Shown here piece after piece: positions 16,391 to 25,128 of a stretch of DNA of 34,257 bases. The notes below the pieces were generated by a model. It did not search any database. It saw nothing but the letters and a program-made list of their open reading frames with translations, and was not told where the DNA came from. How positions within the stretch are numbered: the first letter of the stretch is position 1; each line of letters begins with the position of its first letter. Both the position numbers and the translations under genes were made by a program. This stretch comes from Planctomycetota bacterium (GTDB lineage: Bacteria; Planctomycetota; UBA1135; UBA2386): the NCBI GenBank assembly GCA_020425925.1, contig JAGQRB010000380.1:1-34257 (forward strand), given 5' to 3'.

Positions 16391-18811
16391 ATGCTGCTTC
16401 GAACTGCCCTCTCACTCCCCTTGCTCTTGTGTCCGACTGCGGCGCTCGCCCAGATCTCGGACCTCATGACGGTCGATCTCGGCACCAACGACGTGTCGAA
16501 CGGCGTGACGCTCACCAATCCCGGCACCGCGGCGCCGGCCACTGTCGGCGGAGTCGACTGCCGGCTGAGCAGCTCGTCGCTCGACTTCGACGTCGACGAC
16601 ACTTGGGCCTTCGACGGCGAACGCCGCAACCTGTTCGTGACGGTCGAGTACTTCGATCAGGGCACGGACGCACTGACGCTGGTGTACGACTCCATGGACG
16701 GAGTCGTGGCCAAGGACGGCGTCACGATCGAGCGCACCAACACGAACGCGTGGCGCCGCTTCACCTGGCACCTCGGCGAGGCGAAGTTCGCCAACTCCCA
16801 GCCCGGTGGGTCAGACTTCCGGCTCGAAGTGCCGACCGGTTCGTCGGTGCACGTGAATCGCGTCATCGTCGCGCACCGCCGCGGCGTGTCGGTGCTGCTG
16901 GACAACAGCGCGACGCCGCCCACCGCGGAAGGTCTGACCTATCGGAACCCGATCGGCAGTCAGGCCGCGAACGTGTCGAACCCCGCGGGTGGCCGAACCA
17001 ACGTCCTGCAGGGGACCACGAACGCCTACTTCCAGTTCGACGTCGCGGATGACTTCGCGTTCGAGGGCAGCCGGAAGGACCTGCACATCACCGTCGAGTA
17101 CCTGGATGACAAGGCGCAGCCGGGCACCAGCGGGCAGGTATGGCTCGACTACGACTCGTTCGACGCCCAGGCTGTCGACGAGCGCTTCAAGCAGCGAGCC
17201 GGTTTCACGCGCACGGGATCAGGCCTCTGGAAGACCCATCGTTGGTATGTGAAGGACGCGTTCTTCGGCAATCGCCAGACCGTCGCAACCGATTTCCGCC
17301 TCGGTGTGAGTCCCAGCGACTTGCTGACCGTGCGCAAGGTCACGGTGTACCACGGCAGCTCGGTGGTTTCCGATCCCGAGGGGCTCGTGGCGGCTCCCGG
17401 TCAGTCCGGAATCGGCTACGGCCTTACTCCGGTGCAGGTCGGTGGGAACACGGCGTTCGTCGACGCGACGGCGGGCGGGCTGACGTGCATCCAGAACGGC
17501 GCCAACGCGAACTACATTCACTACCGGGTGGACGACACGTTTGCCCTGAATGGCAGCCGCCAGGACCTCTACCTGTCGATCCACTACTTCGATGCGTCGC
17601 AGGGTTCGATCCGGCTCGAGTACGACTCGATGTCAGGTGGCAACTACAAGGCCGCGCCCGCCGTGCAGCGGCAGGGCAGCGGAACATGGAAGAGCCACTC
17701 GTGGCACCTGACCGACGCCCGATTCGCCAACGGCCAGGCGCCGAACACCCTGAAGGCCGATTTCCGGCTCGTCGGCATCGATTCCAACGGTGGTCCCGAT
17801 CCGATCACGGTGGACCTGGTCTACCTGCGGGACATCGAGCGCGAACTGCAGCAGAACGGCATCCTGCCGCGGATCTCGACGCCGACTATCGGCAACGACG
17901 TCGCGTTCGACGTGACGGCGGTCGACGAACTGATGACTCAGCCTTCCCAGTGGGTGACGGCTCGGTCCCGCATCGGCGTGATGCAGTGGACAGGGTCGAC
18001 CGTCCACTTCCACATGCTGCCGTTCCCTCTGACTTTCGACATGCGGACCATGCTGCGAGACCTGCAGACCTGGGGCAAGATGCTCGAGATCGAGACCATT
18101 GTCGTGAAGCCGAACTTCGATGCGAACAACGTCTCCGCGCAGCAGAACTTCGACTTCTACCGTCCGACCTACGACACGATCCTCGCGCTCGGCGGCACCC
18201 TGGACCAGTTTCGGATGCAGGAACCGCTCTGGGAGGTCGAGAACGTCAATCGGATCGTGCACCCCGCGATCCTGGACATCCCGTCCAATCAGGCCGTGGA
18301 TTGGATGCAGCTCGCGCGCAACAGGTATCCGGGGACGCGCGTCGGCGACATCGAGCCGTATCCCTTCGACTACTCGCGTCCGGATCTCGAGTCGTGGATC
18401 GTAGAGGTGAACGACCTCTGTGCCGCACGCGCGGTTCTCGGCCTCGACTTCTTCGACCTGGACTGCGGATGGGCGTTCTTCGCGGGCGAGCGGTTTGCGG
18501 CGGAGCGGCCGAACACCGGTTCCTTCACCGACAGCACTGCCCTCGGACAGTACTGTCAGTCGCTCGGCGTGCCGTTCGGGATGGTCTACTGGGCCTCCGG
18601 TACTCGAACCGCCAATGGTCTGGGGACGCCGCTCTCCGACCAGGAGTGGTACGACATGATCCACTACCAGCGGGACAAGTACCTGGCCGCCGGGCTGGTG
18701 CCCGACCGCCGCAGCGTGCAGTCCTGGGTGCCGTCGCCGATGAACACCATCCCGGAGACCACGCCATTTACCTTCGCCAACGGCGTCCGCGACTTCTTCC
18801 TCAACTTCTGA
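16391..18811 (+). CDS. Exported three-repeat beta-sandwich plus barrel-like protein, tandem copy 2
   Basis: 806 residues, paralogue of the preceding gene with the same signal peptide (ALA|Q), the same three sandwich repeats and the same C-terminal domain. The ATG at 16391 is chosen by match to copy 1 and by CGAGG nine bases upstream; an upstream in-frame start would add unrelated residues. Retained motifs in the C-terminal domain include RIGVMQW, DLQTWGKMLEIETIVVKP, DQFRMQEP, RVGDIEPYP and LGLDFFDLD, so these are the best candidates for functional residues. Differences cluster between them: VNW becomes CGW, and the sequence after QEP differs. That is consistent with altered substrate preference after duplication. 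Confidence 0.85.
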   Translation: MLLRTALSLPLLLCPTAALAQISDLMTVDLGTNDVSNGVTLTNPGTAAPATVGGVDCRLSSSSLDFDVDDTWAFDGERRNLFVTVEYFDQGTDALTLVYDSMDGVVAKDGVTIERTNTNAWRRFTWHLGEAKFANSQPGGSDFRLEVPTGSSVHVNRVIVAHRRGVSVLLDNSATPPTAEGLTYRNPIGSQAANVSNPAGGRTNVLQGTTNAYFQFDVADDFAFEGSRKDLHITVEYLDDKAQPGTSGQVWLDYDSFDAQAVDERFKQRAGFTRTGSGLWKTHRWYVKDAFFGNRQTVATDFRLGVSPSDLLTVRKVTVYHGSSVVSDPEGLVAAPGQSGIGYGLTPVQVGGNTAFVDATAGGLTCIQNGANANYIHYRVDDTFALNGSRQDLYLSIHYFDASQGSIRLEYDSMSGGNYKAAPAVQRQGSGTWKSHSWHLTDARFANGQAPNTLKADFRLVGIDSNGGPDPITVDLVYLRDIERELQQNGILPRISTPTIGNDVAFDVTAVDELMTQPSQWVTARSRIGVMQWTGSTVHFHMLPFPLTFDMRTMLRDLQTWGKMLEIETIVVKPNFDANNVSAQQNFDFYRPTYDTILALGGTLDQFRMQEPLWEVENVNRIVHPAILDIPSNQAVDWMQLARNRYPGTRVGDIEPYPFDYSRPDLESWIVEVNDLCAARAVLGLDFFDLDCGWAFFAGERFAAERPNTGSFTDSTALGQYCQSLGVPFGMVYWASGTRTANGLGTPLSDQEWYDMIHYQRDKYLAAGLVPDRRSVQSWVPSPMNTIPETTPFTFANGVRDFFLNF

Positions 18812-18823
18812 GGCACGCAGCGT

Positions 18824-18853
18824 CGCGCGCCGGATCCAGGATCCGGTCGCGCG
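18824..18853. terminator. Hairpin after duplicated gene 2
   Basis: CCGGATCC and GGATCCGG are separated by one base, and the stem extends outward with CGCGCG on both sides with a one-base bulge. It lies 12 bases after the stop. No T-run follows, so intrinsic termination is only likely. Confidence 0.55.
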
Positions 18854-19002
18854 GCGGTCGCCGTGCGTGGTCGGTACGCGGCCGACGAGTCCTCGAATTC
18901 GCGATTGCGCCGTGACACGACGGATGCGGACGGTCCTAGCCCGAGGGAGGCGCCCTGCGAACTTCGGCAGGTGCGCGATCCCTCCGCTTCGAGGTCACCG
19001 TC

Positions 19003-21543
19003 ATGCAATCCACGCACTTGCGCTCCCGTTCCGCCGGTCGTTCTGCCGGCCTCCGATCCACCTTGGCGACAATCGCCGTCGCCTGGCTGGCGCAGCTGGC
19101 TGCCGCGCAGGGGCAGCAACCGCTCTACGTCGAGCTCGCGAATGCGCAGTCCCGGTTCCGTTTCGACACCGGCCAGGGAACGTTGATCGAGGTCGAGGAC
19201 CTGACGACCGGCAAGACGATCGCGATCCAGAACGACGTTCCCTGGCGCGTTCGGCTCCGGCCGTTCGGCTCCGTGCAACTGGGACCGGTGGTCGGACCGA
19301 CGGCCACGCCGGTCCGGCAGAGCACGGCGACGACGCTCACCTTCGCCTGGCAGCAACAGATCGACCCGTTCAACACGATCATCGTCGCTCAGCACTTCGA
19401 CCTGCCGGCCAACGGACCTCACCTGCGCTCGCGGCTCGAGGTCTACGGTGACGGCCAGCCCCACTTCGGCCTGCCGGCGAACTCCGGCACCACGACCTAT
19501 GCGATCCACGAGAGCCGCACCTACCTCACCGTCGACCAGGATCTCACCGGCGGGCGGAACGAGGACTTCGCGCTGTTGTCCGCGCGCGGTGTCTTCGGTG
19601 TGCACAGCCCGACCGCCGTGCTGCAGCCGCCGTACACGTTGCTCGGTCCGAATCGGCCTTCGATCCCGGGCGTGTCGCTGAAGTGGGACGACGACGACGG
19701 TCTCCGCGAGAGCTTCAACTACAACCTGTTCCTCGGCTGTTACTGGTACGATGACGGATCCGGGATCTGTGCCTATCCCGAGCGGGGCAGTGGCCATCAC
19801 CCGCTGCTCACGGGCTACCGCAGCCTCGCGGGGAACCGCTTCCAGATGGCGCACGTCGAGAAACACTCCCGCGACGACACCCCGGGCATCAATGCGATCG
19901 CGGCGGTGGCGCTGCGAATCGCGCCGTACCGCACGGCCCGGACGATCGAAGGCTGGTACGAGTTCGCACAGACCTATCGTTCGTACCTCGACGGCCTCGG
20001 TTTCTTCGCGCGCGGTCGGGTGACGGCACGCGCCGATCTGTCGTCGCACATCCGCAGCGGCGGACTACTGCTCGGCTGGTTCGGTCCCGACTCGGATCCC
20101 TCGCCGTATCCGTACACCAATCCGACGTGGCGTCAGAGCGCGGTCGGCATCTGGTCGCGTTCGACGACCTACGTCAATGCGACGGAGAACGTCATCAACT
20201 TCTTCATCGGCTGGAATCGCCACGCCAATGACCCGCACAGTCTCTACTGGCCGAAGCCGGGACAAGAGCTGTTCTTCCAGGAGATCCGCGCGACCAACCT
20301 GCTGCGGCCGATGGTCTATACGCTGACCAACACGATCAACGTGAGCCCGGTCGACCCGACGTACGGCACGTTCTCGCCGTACCGCGCACGGCGCATCGAC
20401 GGTTCGTTGCAGCAGTGGAGCGATGATCTCTACGGCACGGTCGACCAGCTCAACCCGGCGACCTGGGCGTGGGCGGCGATGATCGAGCCGCGGCTCGGCG
20501 CGCTCTCGAGTGCGTACGGCGTCGGTGGTGCTTACTTCGACGCCCCGGCGCCGGTCGAGGCGGACTACAACCCGCAGCCGACGAATCTCACCGGCCCGGG
20601 CGAGTACCAGATCGGTGCCGTGGTCGACAGCCTGGCCTACGTTCGCGACAGCCTGAAGGCCAGTGATCCGAACTACCTGACGATCACCGAGAACGCGCCC
20701 GAGGCGTTCATGCACGACATGGATCTGCTCGGCGGCGACGGCCAGCTCCCGAGCCTGCTGCCGACGATCTTCGACTACGTCCCGTCGAACAACCACCTCG
20801 ACAAGTACCTGGGTGGCTACCAGGATCTGCAGTCGGTCTTGTTCAACCCGACCGTGTACCACCACTCGGTCCCGCTGGTCGGCATCGGGCCCTTCGTGCC
20901 CTATTCGGCCGGTGCTCCCGGCCCGACCGCGTACTGGGATCTCTTCCAGTTCCACAACGCGCGGGCCGCGCTCGAGGGGGGCGCGATCCCGGCGATGTAC
21001 GAGATCGGCCCGTACTTCGCGTTCGGCGGTCTCGCCAACCACGAGCTCGCGACGGGCGACGTCGACAAGCCGTTCTACGACATCGTGAGCGTGCAGGGCC
21101 CGCGCTATGCCGACATCGTCGCCGACCTCCTGGCCTACCGTCGGAACAGCATCTACCTGATCGATGGCGAGTGGTGGCCGCGGCCGGCCTACGACTCCGC
21201 GTCGGTCGCGACGCCGCTGGTCGTGCCCGACTACAACTGCAGCAACTGCTCGACGGTGACCTCCTATCGCCGTCCCGATGTCGTCGCTTCGACCTGGCGT
21301 TCGACGCAGCCGGGCACGACGAACTGGTTCGGGCTCTACTTCTTCACGTCGGAGAGCACCGCCCGAACGGTCAACTTCTCGTTCGACGCGCGGCGGCACG
21401 GCTACGCGCCCGGGCGCACCGTGAAGCTCTACGAGTCGACGCCGACGATTCGCACGCTGCGGCAGACCGGCATCGACACGGTGTCGTTCTCGAAGTCGCT
21501 GACCGTCGACCGGGTCGCGCACTTCGAGATCGAGGTGCTCTGA
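19003..21543 (+). CDS. Exported DUF6259-like glycoside-hydrolase-type protein
   Basis: 846 residues. The signal peptide is long with a basic n-region (RSRSAGRSAGLRS) and ends AQLAAAQ (cleavage AAA|Q). Residues ~40-320 look like a galactose-mutarotase-type beta-sandwich (LYVELANAQSRFRFDTGQGT, TGKTIAIQNDVPWRV). Residues ~350-720 look like a barrel: INFFIGWNRH, LRPMVYTLTN, LNPATWAWAAMIEPRLG and YGVGGAYFDAPAPVEADYN. The order 'GW.RH ... mobile N.. ... Y(F/L)D' resembles DUF6259 enzymes; this assignment is moderate. Asp in GAYFDAP and Glu in TITENAPEAF are candidate catalytic residues. A small C-terminal beta domain follows. It lies 191 bp after duplicate 2 and may belong to the same glycan-processing set. 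GAGG nine bases before the ATG supports the start. Confidence 0.85.
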   Translation: MQSTHLRSRSAGRSAGLRSTLATIAVAWLAQLAAAQGQQPLYVELANAQSRFRFDTGQGTLIEVEDLTTGKTIAIQNDVPWRVRLRPFGSVQLGPVVGPTATPVRQSTATTLTFAWQQQIDPFNTIIVAQHFDLPANGPHLRSRLEVYGDGQPHFGLPANSGTTTYAIHESRTYLTVDQDLTGGRNEDFALLSARGVFGVHSPTAVLQPPYTLLGPNRPSIPGVSLKWDDDDGLRESFNYNLFLGCYWYDDGSGICAYPERGSGHHPLLTGYRSLAGNRFQMAHVEKHSRDDTPGINAIAAVALRIAPYRTARTIEGWYEFAQTYRSYLDGLGFFARGRVTARADLSSHIRSGGLLLGWFGPDSDPSPYPYTNPTWRQSAVGIWSRSTTYVNATENVINFFIGWNRHANDPHSLYWPKPGQELFFQEIRATNLLRPMVYTLTNTINVSPVDPTYGTFSPYRARRIDGSLQQWSDDLYGTVDQLNPATWAWAAMIEPRLGALSSAYGVGGAYFDAPAPVEADYNPQPTNLTGPGEYQIGAVVDSLAYVRDSLKASDPNYLTITENAPEAFMHDMDLLGGDGQLPSLLPTIFDYVPSNNHLDKYLGGYQDLQSVLFNPTVYHHSVPLVGIGPFVPYSAGAPGPTAYWDLFQFHNARAALEGGAIPAMYEIGPYFAFGGLANHELATGDVDKPFYDIVSVQGPRYADIVADLLAYRRNSIYLIDGEWWPRPAYDSASVATPLVVPDYNCSNCSTVTSYRRPDVVASTWRSTQPGTTNWFGLYFFTSESTARTVNFSFDARRHGYAPGRTVKLYESTPTIRTLRQTGIDTVSFSKSLTVDRVAHFEIEVL

Positions 21544-21551
21544 GCGCGGAT

Positions 21552-21568
21552 CGATCGCGGGGCGATCG
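21552..21568. terminator. Short hairpin after the DUF6259-like gene
   Basis: CGATCGC and GCGATCG are perfect seven-base arms around GGG, 8 bases after the stop codon. No T-run follows. Weak candidate terminator. Confidence 0.45.
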
Positions 21569-21671
21569 GGGCATCCGGATCGCCGATGTCGCAGCGGTCC
21601 TGTGCTGACGCTCGCCCCGCAACCGTGGCGGATCCGGCTCCGATCGCCGAATCCGGCTACGATCCGACGCC

Positions 21672-21815
21672 ATGTTGCGAGTTCCGGGGGTCGCGTTCGT
21701 CCTGCCGTTCATCGTCATGCTCCCGGCCCAGACCGATTGGCTGGTGCACGACGACTTCCAGGGCATGTCCGGGCGCCCGGTGACCGGGGTCGACACCCCG
21801 GTCGCGTCACCGTAG
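21672..21815 (+). pseudogene. Truncated exported-protein start, 47 codons
   Basis: The frame from ATG 21672 reads MLRVPGVAFVLPFIVMLPAQ, a well-formed signal peptide with the same A|Q junction as its neighbours. It continues TDWLVHDDFQGMSGRPVTG and stops at TAG 21813. The DDF...GRP start is typical of the first strand of secreted lectin-like domains. The frame ends inside the 3' end of the oppositely oriented propeller gene (overlap 21807-21815). Inference: the remainder of a larger exported gene was lost by rearrangement. It could also be a true short exported peptide. Confidence 0.5.
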
Positions 21816-23183
21816 ACGCAATACCACGCCGTCGGTTGCCGAGAGGTTCACCGGGTTCTGTCCGCCCTGGGCGAGGTACTGGCAGAAGATCTCGAGGCCG
21901 GCGAGGCTGGCGGAATTCGGGATGCTCCAGGTCGTCGCGACCAGCCCGGCGGGGTTCGCGATCGCGAACGAGGTCGCATCCGGTGAGACTCGGACGAAGC
22001 AACCGGGCATCTGGAACGGTGCGAGGCTGTAGGGCAGCGGGCCGAGTGCGGAAGCCGTCCGTGACAGCCCGGTGAGCAGAAGGCCACTCCCGACGCCCGC
22101 TGCATCGAGCTCGAGCGCCAGATTCGAACCGAGCGCTGGCAGACCGCGAAAGCGGATCCGTGGCTCGGCTCCGAGCGGCCCCGGACATCCCGCCCCGAAG
22201 ATCTCGAAGTAGCGCGTGCCGGAGTTGGAATCGAGACCGACGGGCCAGCGCCAGGTGCCAGGGTGGCCGTTCGTCAGCGTCAGCACGGGTGGATTCAGAC
22301 CCGCGACCGGATCCCAGAACGCGACGTCGTAGCCACCGACTCCGGCCCATTGGTAGCCGCCGGCGAGCCCGACCCGGCCGTGGAACGGATCGGCGGCGCC
22401 GGCGGTCGGCGGGACGCTGCCCGACTGCATGCGCACGATCGGCGTCAGCGTGGTCGCCACGCCGGTCCACGGATCGACCGACACGATGTCGACGCCGACG
22501 AGCACGAGGGTGCCGTCCGCGCCGAACGTGATCGAGTTCGTGAGGTTGGTAGTCGGTGGCGACGTCGGAGCGATCGTCGCGAGCAGGGTCGCACCGGCGG
22601 TCGGGTTCTCGCGATCGAATACCATCACCTCGGTGATGTCGGGCGAGTACTGGATCGTGGCGACGTAGACGAAGCGTCCGTTCGTCGCGATCGCCTTCGG
22701 AAAACGCACGTTCGTGGGCGGCGACGGGATCACGAACTCGGTGGTGACGGCGCCAGTCTGCTTGTCCATCGTGCCGACCTGGCCGTGCGGCGATTCGCAC
22801 CACACGACGCGATCGCCGTCGTCGGCGAGGGCCGCGACGCGGCTGGCGAAGTTCACCATCGGAATCGATCCGATCCGTTGGTCGCTCGCCACGGCCGCGG
22901 TCCAACTGCCTGCGGAGCCCGTCACGCCGACGACGACGCGGTTCACGTCGAGACCGACGCCGCGCCACGCAATGCCGTCGGCAGCCATCGCCAGCGCCGC
23001 CTCGGTCGGCAGCGGCACCAGCCCTGCGACCGGGACATGGGTCCAGCTCGGGGTCAGCAAATGGAACTGCCCTCCCAGCGTCGGGTTGTATTGGAGCATC
23101 AGCCACCAGTCCGGCGGCACCTGAGCGGTTGCGATCGGTGCAGCGCCGAGCGCAGCCATGATCCCCGCGATGAACCGGTTCAT
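21807..23183 (-). CDS. Exported beta-propeller protein with shared C-terminal domain
   Basis: 458 residues; signal peptide MNRFIAGIMAALGAAPIATA|Q. Residues ~25-320 are beta-rich with propeller-like repeats (VAALADDGDRVVWCESPHG, KAIATNGRFVYVATIQY, NSITFGADGTLVLVGVD). They suggest six or seven blades without a recognised catalytic set. The C-terminal ~125 residues are the shared domain: GAGCPGPLG, then PGCFV, then WSIPNSASLAGLEIFCQYL. Probably extracellular; ligand unknown. The ATG at 23183 is the signal-peptide start. It is divergent from the SGNH esterase gene across a 154-bp gap that contains a perfect inverted repeat. Confidence 0.85.
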   Translation of the reverse strand: MNRFIAGIMAALGAAPIATAQVPPDWWLMLQYNPTLGGQFHLLTPSWTHVPVAGLVPLPTEAALAMAADGIAWRGVGLDVNRVVVGVTGSAGSWTAAVASDQRIGSIPMVNFASRVAALADDGDRVVWCESPHGQVGTMDKQTGAVTTEFVIPSPPTNVRFPKAIATNGRFVYVATIQYSPDITEVMVFDRENPTAGATLLATIAPTSPPTTNLTNSITFGADGTLVLVGVDIVSVDPWTGVATTLTPIVRMQSGSVPPTAGAADPFHGRVGLAGGYQWAGVGGYDVAFWDPVAGLNPPVLTLTNGHPGTWRWPVGLDSNSGTRYFEIFGAGCPGPLGAEPRIRFRGLPALGSNLALELDAAGVGSGLLLTGLSRTASALGPLPYSLAPFQMPGCFVRVSPDATSFAIANPAGLVATTWSIPNSASLAGLEIFCQYLAQGGQNPVNLSATDGVVLRLR

Positions 23184-23232
23184 GACATCCCAGGATCCGG
23201 AGGCCGCGATCGGCTGTCAACCGGCCCCGTAG

Positions 23233-23256
23233 CGCGGGCTGGCGCTCGAGCCCGCG
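23233..23256. promoter_or_regulatory. Inverted repeat in a divergent promoter region
   Basis: CGCGGGCT (23233-23240) and AGCCCGCG (23249-23256) are perfect arms around eight bases, between two divergently transcribed genes. Could be an operator for a dimeric regulator or a leader hairpin; no regulator gene is adjacent. Confidence 0.35.
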
Positions 23257-23337
23257 AACTCCTGTCTCGGACGTTGCAGACGTCGACGGCGGCGCAACAC
23301 TCGTCGTGTTCTCTCCCCTCTCGCTCATCATCACTGC

Positions 23338-25119
23338 ATGTCCGCAGTTCCCCGGGTCGGTCTCGCCGCTTCGCTGACGGCGGGTCTGCTGCTCACGGCA
23401 TCGATCGCCGCACAGGACCTGCCCCGCGACGACGTCGTCGACGTCGTCGCGATCGGCGACGGACTCTGCGTCAGCAATGTCTTCCAGAGCCACATGGTGC
23501 TGCAGCGCGACAGACCGATCGCGGTCTGGGGCTGGGCCGTGGCCGGCGCGTCCGTCACGGTCGAGTTCGGCGGCGAGTCGGCGACGGCGACCGCGAGCGC
23601 GGATCGGTCGTGGCGTGCGACACTCGTGGCCCTGCCCGCGAGCACGGCGCCTCGCGCGATGACGATCACCGACGGCTCCACCAAGCTCACGCTCGACGAC
23701 GTACTCGTCGGCGACGTCTGGCTGCTCGGGGGGCAGAGCAACATGGAGTTCGAGCTCCACAAGGTCGAGAACGGCGCGCTCGAGATCGTCTCGGCCAACT
23801 ACCCGCAGATTCGCATCCTCACGGTCCCGTACGCGGAAGGCCCCGAGCTGCACCGCGGCTTCGTGCGATTGATGGAGTGGAGTGATTGGTTCGGGCAGCA
23901 TTTCCGCAAGGGTGACTGGGACGTCTGCTCGCCGGCGATCGCGCGCGATCTCTCCGCGATCGGTTTCGCGTTCGCCCGACGCGTGCACATGGCCAGCCAG
24001 GTGCCGATCGGTGTCATCGACGCGTCGCGCGGCGGCACGACGGTCGAGGCGTGGGTGCCGCTGCCGCGCCTGCGCGCGCTGAACGACGAGGACGTGCGCG
24101 CGAAGCTCGCCGACTGGGACCGGCGGGTCACCGAACACGATGCGCAGAAGGGGGAGCGGGATCCGCGTGTCGATCCCAACCACCCCGGCAACTGCTACGC
24201 CGGCATGATCGCGCCGCTCGCCGGCCTCGGGCTCAAGGGCATCCTGTTCCACCAGGGCTACAACAACGCGTTCGACGGCATGCCGGGAGTCCGGATGTAC
24301 CGCGTGCTCCTGCCCGAGATGCTCCGTGCCTGGCGCGACGCGTTCGGCGATCCGACGCTGCCGTTCGGCATCCTGTCCCTCTGTACCGACGGCTATCCGC
24401 AGACGCTCGACGACTACGTCGAGAAGATGCTCGATACCGGCATCTACATCCGAGCGGCGCAGTACCGGACGTTCCGCGAGCTGTTCGACGGTGGCGACGA
24501 CAACGTCGGCTTCGCGAGCACCTACGATCTGCGGCGCCGCTGGTACCATCCGCAGGTCAAGCTGCCTGCCGGCGAACGCATCGCGCGTTGGGCGCTGGCG
24601 ACGCAGTACGGCTTCGACCGGGAGCTGCGATGGCAGCCACCGCAGCTGCTCGAGGCGACGGCGCGCGACGGCGCGCTGTGGCTCCGTTTCGACAGCGAGG
24701 TCGCCGATCCGATGGACGGCGCCATCGTCGGCTTCGCGATCGCGGGCGAGGACCGGCGCTTCCAGCCGGCCACTGCCGTCCACGCCGAGGTCGGCAAGGA
24801 CGATCAGGGACGCCCGCGCCATGATCGTCGGCAGCTGGTGTTGACGAGCCCGCTCGTTCCGGCCCCGGTGCACTTCCGCTACGCCTGGGGGCGCAATCCG
24901 CTGGCGAACCTGCAGGCGGCCGGCAATCTCGATCTGCCGGTCGCGACCCAGCGCAGCGACGACTGGGACATGGCGACCGTGCCGCTCGGCGTGCTCGATG
25001 GGGTGCCTGGCGGCAAGCTGTCGCGCGCAGACTCCGATCGCATCCGCGCCGAGCTGCGACGCGAGGACGAGCGCCGTCGGATCGCCGAGGCGGAGCAGGT
25101 CCTGCGCGAGAAGCGCTAG
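23338..25119 (+). CDS. Exported sialate O-acetylesterase-like SGNH protein
   Basis: 593 residues; the signal peptide ends ASIAAQ (cleavage IAA|Q). A beta-sandwich segment (MVLQRDRPIAVWGWA...VTVEFGG) precedes the SGNH domain, as in sialate O-acetylesterases. The nucleophile is Ser134 in VGDVWLLGGQSNMEF; GGTTVEAW follows. The usual QGE(S/G)N block reads FHQGYNN (Gln306), and the usual D-x-H-P block reads RWYHPQVK (His404). His is kept, but the Asp two residues before it is Trp, and Glu of the QGE block is Tyr. It probably removes acetyl groups from glycans outside the cytoplasm, or is a variant with altered chemistry. The last ~60 residues are charged (RREDERRRIAEAEQ). It converges on the TMTC-like gene with a 9-bp gap. 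Confidence 0.88.
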   Translation: MSAVPRVGLAASLTAGLLLTASIAAQDLPRDDVVDVVAIGDGLCVSNVFQSHMVLQRDRPIAVWGWAVAGASVTVEFGGESATATASADRSWRATLVALPASTAPRAMTITDGSTKLTLDDVLVGDVWLLGGQSNMEFELHKVENGALEIVSANYPQIRILTVPYAEGPELHRGFVRLMEWSDWFGQHFRKGDWDVCSPAIARDLSAIGFAFARRVHMASQVPIGVIDASRGGTTVEAWVPLPRLRALNDEDVRAKLADWDRRVTEHDAQKGERDPRVDPNHPGNCYAGMIAPLAGLGLKGILFHQGYNNAFDGMPGVRMYRVLLPEMLRAWRDAFGDPTLPFGILSLCTDGYPQTLDDYVEKMLDTGIYIRAAQYRTFRELFDGGDDNVGFASTYDLRRRWYHPQVKLPAGERIARWALATQYGFDRELRWQPPQLLEATARDGALWLRFDSEVADPMDGAIVGFAIAGEDRRFQPATAVHAEVGKDDQGRPRHDRRQLVLTSPLVPAPVHFRYAWGRNPLANLQAAGNLDLPVATQRSDDWDMATVPLGVLDGVPGGKLSRADSDRIRAELRREDERRRIAEAEQVLREKR

Positions 25120-25128
25120 CCGCCTGTC

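Larger units (their letters stand above)
13563..18811 (+). repeat. Tandem gene duplication, about 2.67-kb unit
   Basis: The two coding starts are 2670 bp apart. Homology extends upstream of both ATGs (13600 pairs with 16274, and about 13563 with 16237, offset 2674 bp) and to both stop codons. Identity is very high over the leader, signal peptide and first ~330 coding bases and again around 14937-15030 versus 17607-17700, and clearly lower in the C-terminal domain. The duplication thus included the promoter region. Confidence 0.9.

Noticed and set aside
13563..18811. Insertion sequence causing the duplication
   Set aside because: No transposase, terminal inverted repeats or target-site duplications were seen.
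21715..24873. 1052-codon minus-strand open frame
   Set aside because: It crosses the SGNH esterase and the propeller gene in a wrong frame and shows no family features.
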